A stretch of 15,513 bases of DNA from Pedobacter glucosidilyticus. Lineage in GTDB: Bacteria; Bacteroidota; Bacteroidia; Sphingobacteriales; Sphingobacteriaceae. The stretch spans positions 171-15,683 of the forward strand of contig NZ_DLHN01000008.1 in NCBI RefSeq assembly GCF_002483235.1, in the 5' to 3' direction. Of the stretch, positions 15,420-15,513 are shown piece after piece. Every line of letters begins with the position of its first letter. Position 1 is the stretch's first letter. The notes under the pieces are model-generated. The model was not told where the DNA came from, did no database searches, and was given only the letters and a program-made list of their open reading frames with translations. A program made the translations under genes and the position numbers.

Positions 15420-15513
15420 GCTCAACAAGCAGTCATACTGATGATGGGAAGTAAGGCATAGGCTGGGTGAGCCACTTGCAAGCTGTAAGCTTTTTTTGTG
15501 AGATGTTTCACTC
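15420..15513. repeat. Dispersed intergenic repeat, copy B (runs to the window edge)
   Basis: This is the second copy of the repeat at 15200-15290, in the same orientation 220 bp away. It contains AAGCTGTAAGCTT, a short hairpin followed by T residues, and ends AGATGTTTCACTC at the window edge, so the full element may continue. The stretch 15120-15513 holds no supported gene, only these two copies and the inverted repeat between them. Confidence 0.72.

Overview
The window looks like a chromosomal segment of a Bacteroidota species, most likely Sphingobacteriaceae (Pedobacter-like). The evidence is a PorP/SprF-family protein, a giant secreted protein ending in a type IX secretion (T9SS) type B sorting domain, lipoprotein signals on periplasmic/surface enzymes, AT-rich intergenic DNA without Shine-Dalgarno sites, and one exact match to the Bacteroidota -7 promoter element (TAnnTTTG). 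The family-level placement is an impression from gene content, not a measurement.

Layout, left to right. Positions 1-244 are non-coding, with a strong palindrome and short direct repeats. A small four-helix membrane protein of the phage-holin-4_2 family (245-592, +) meets an M1 metallopeptidase lipoprotein (589-2685, -) tail to tail; both genes stop within the same TTAA. Upstream of the peptidase, and joined to it by an ATGA overlap, is a TlpA-like thioredoxin-fold lipoprotein (2682-3923, -). The pair forms a two-gene operon with its own candidate promoter. Between it and the next unit lies a clear rho-independent terminator (4026-4049).

The centre of the window is a two-gene T9SS export module on the minus strand. 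A 2998-residue repetitive surface protein (5047-14043) is followed by a PorP/SprF-family outer-membrane protein (4084-4956), with a hairpin between them. The order matches the known pairing of giant adhesins such as SprB with SprF in gliding Flavobacteriia: the big protein is probably secreted and held at the surface, and PorP/SprF is its dedicated partner. The big gene carries an exact ten-unit, 249-bp tandem array encoding YDG-type domains, and three near-identical FN3 copies separated by unrelated domains. Both look like products of recombination and both could support further in-frame rearrangement.

To the right is a long AT-rich leader region (14044-14669), then a 149-codon gene of unknown function that has no ATG start (14670-15119, -). 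Last comes intergenic DNA with two diverged copies of a roughly 90-bp repeat (15200-15290 and 15420-15513). The T9SS core machinery, rRNA, tRNA, CRISPR arrays and transposase genes were not seen.
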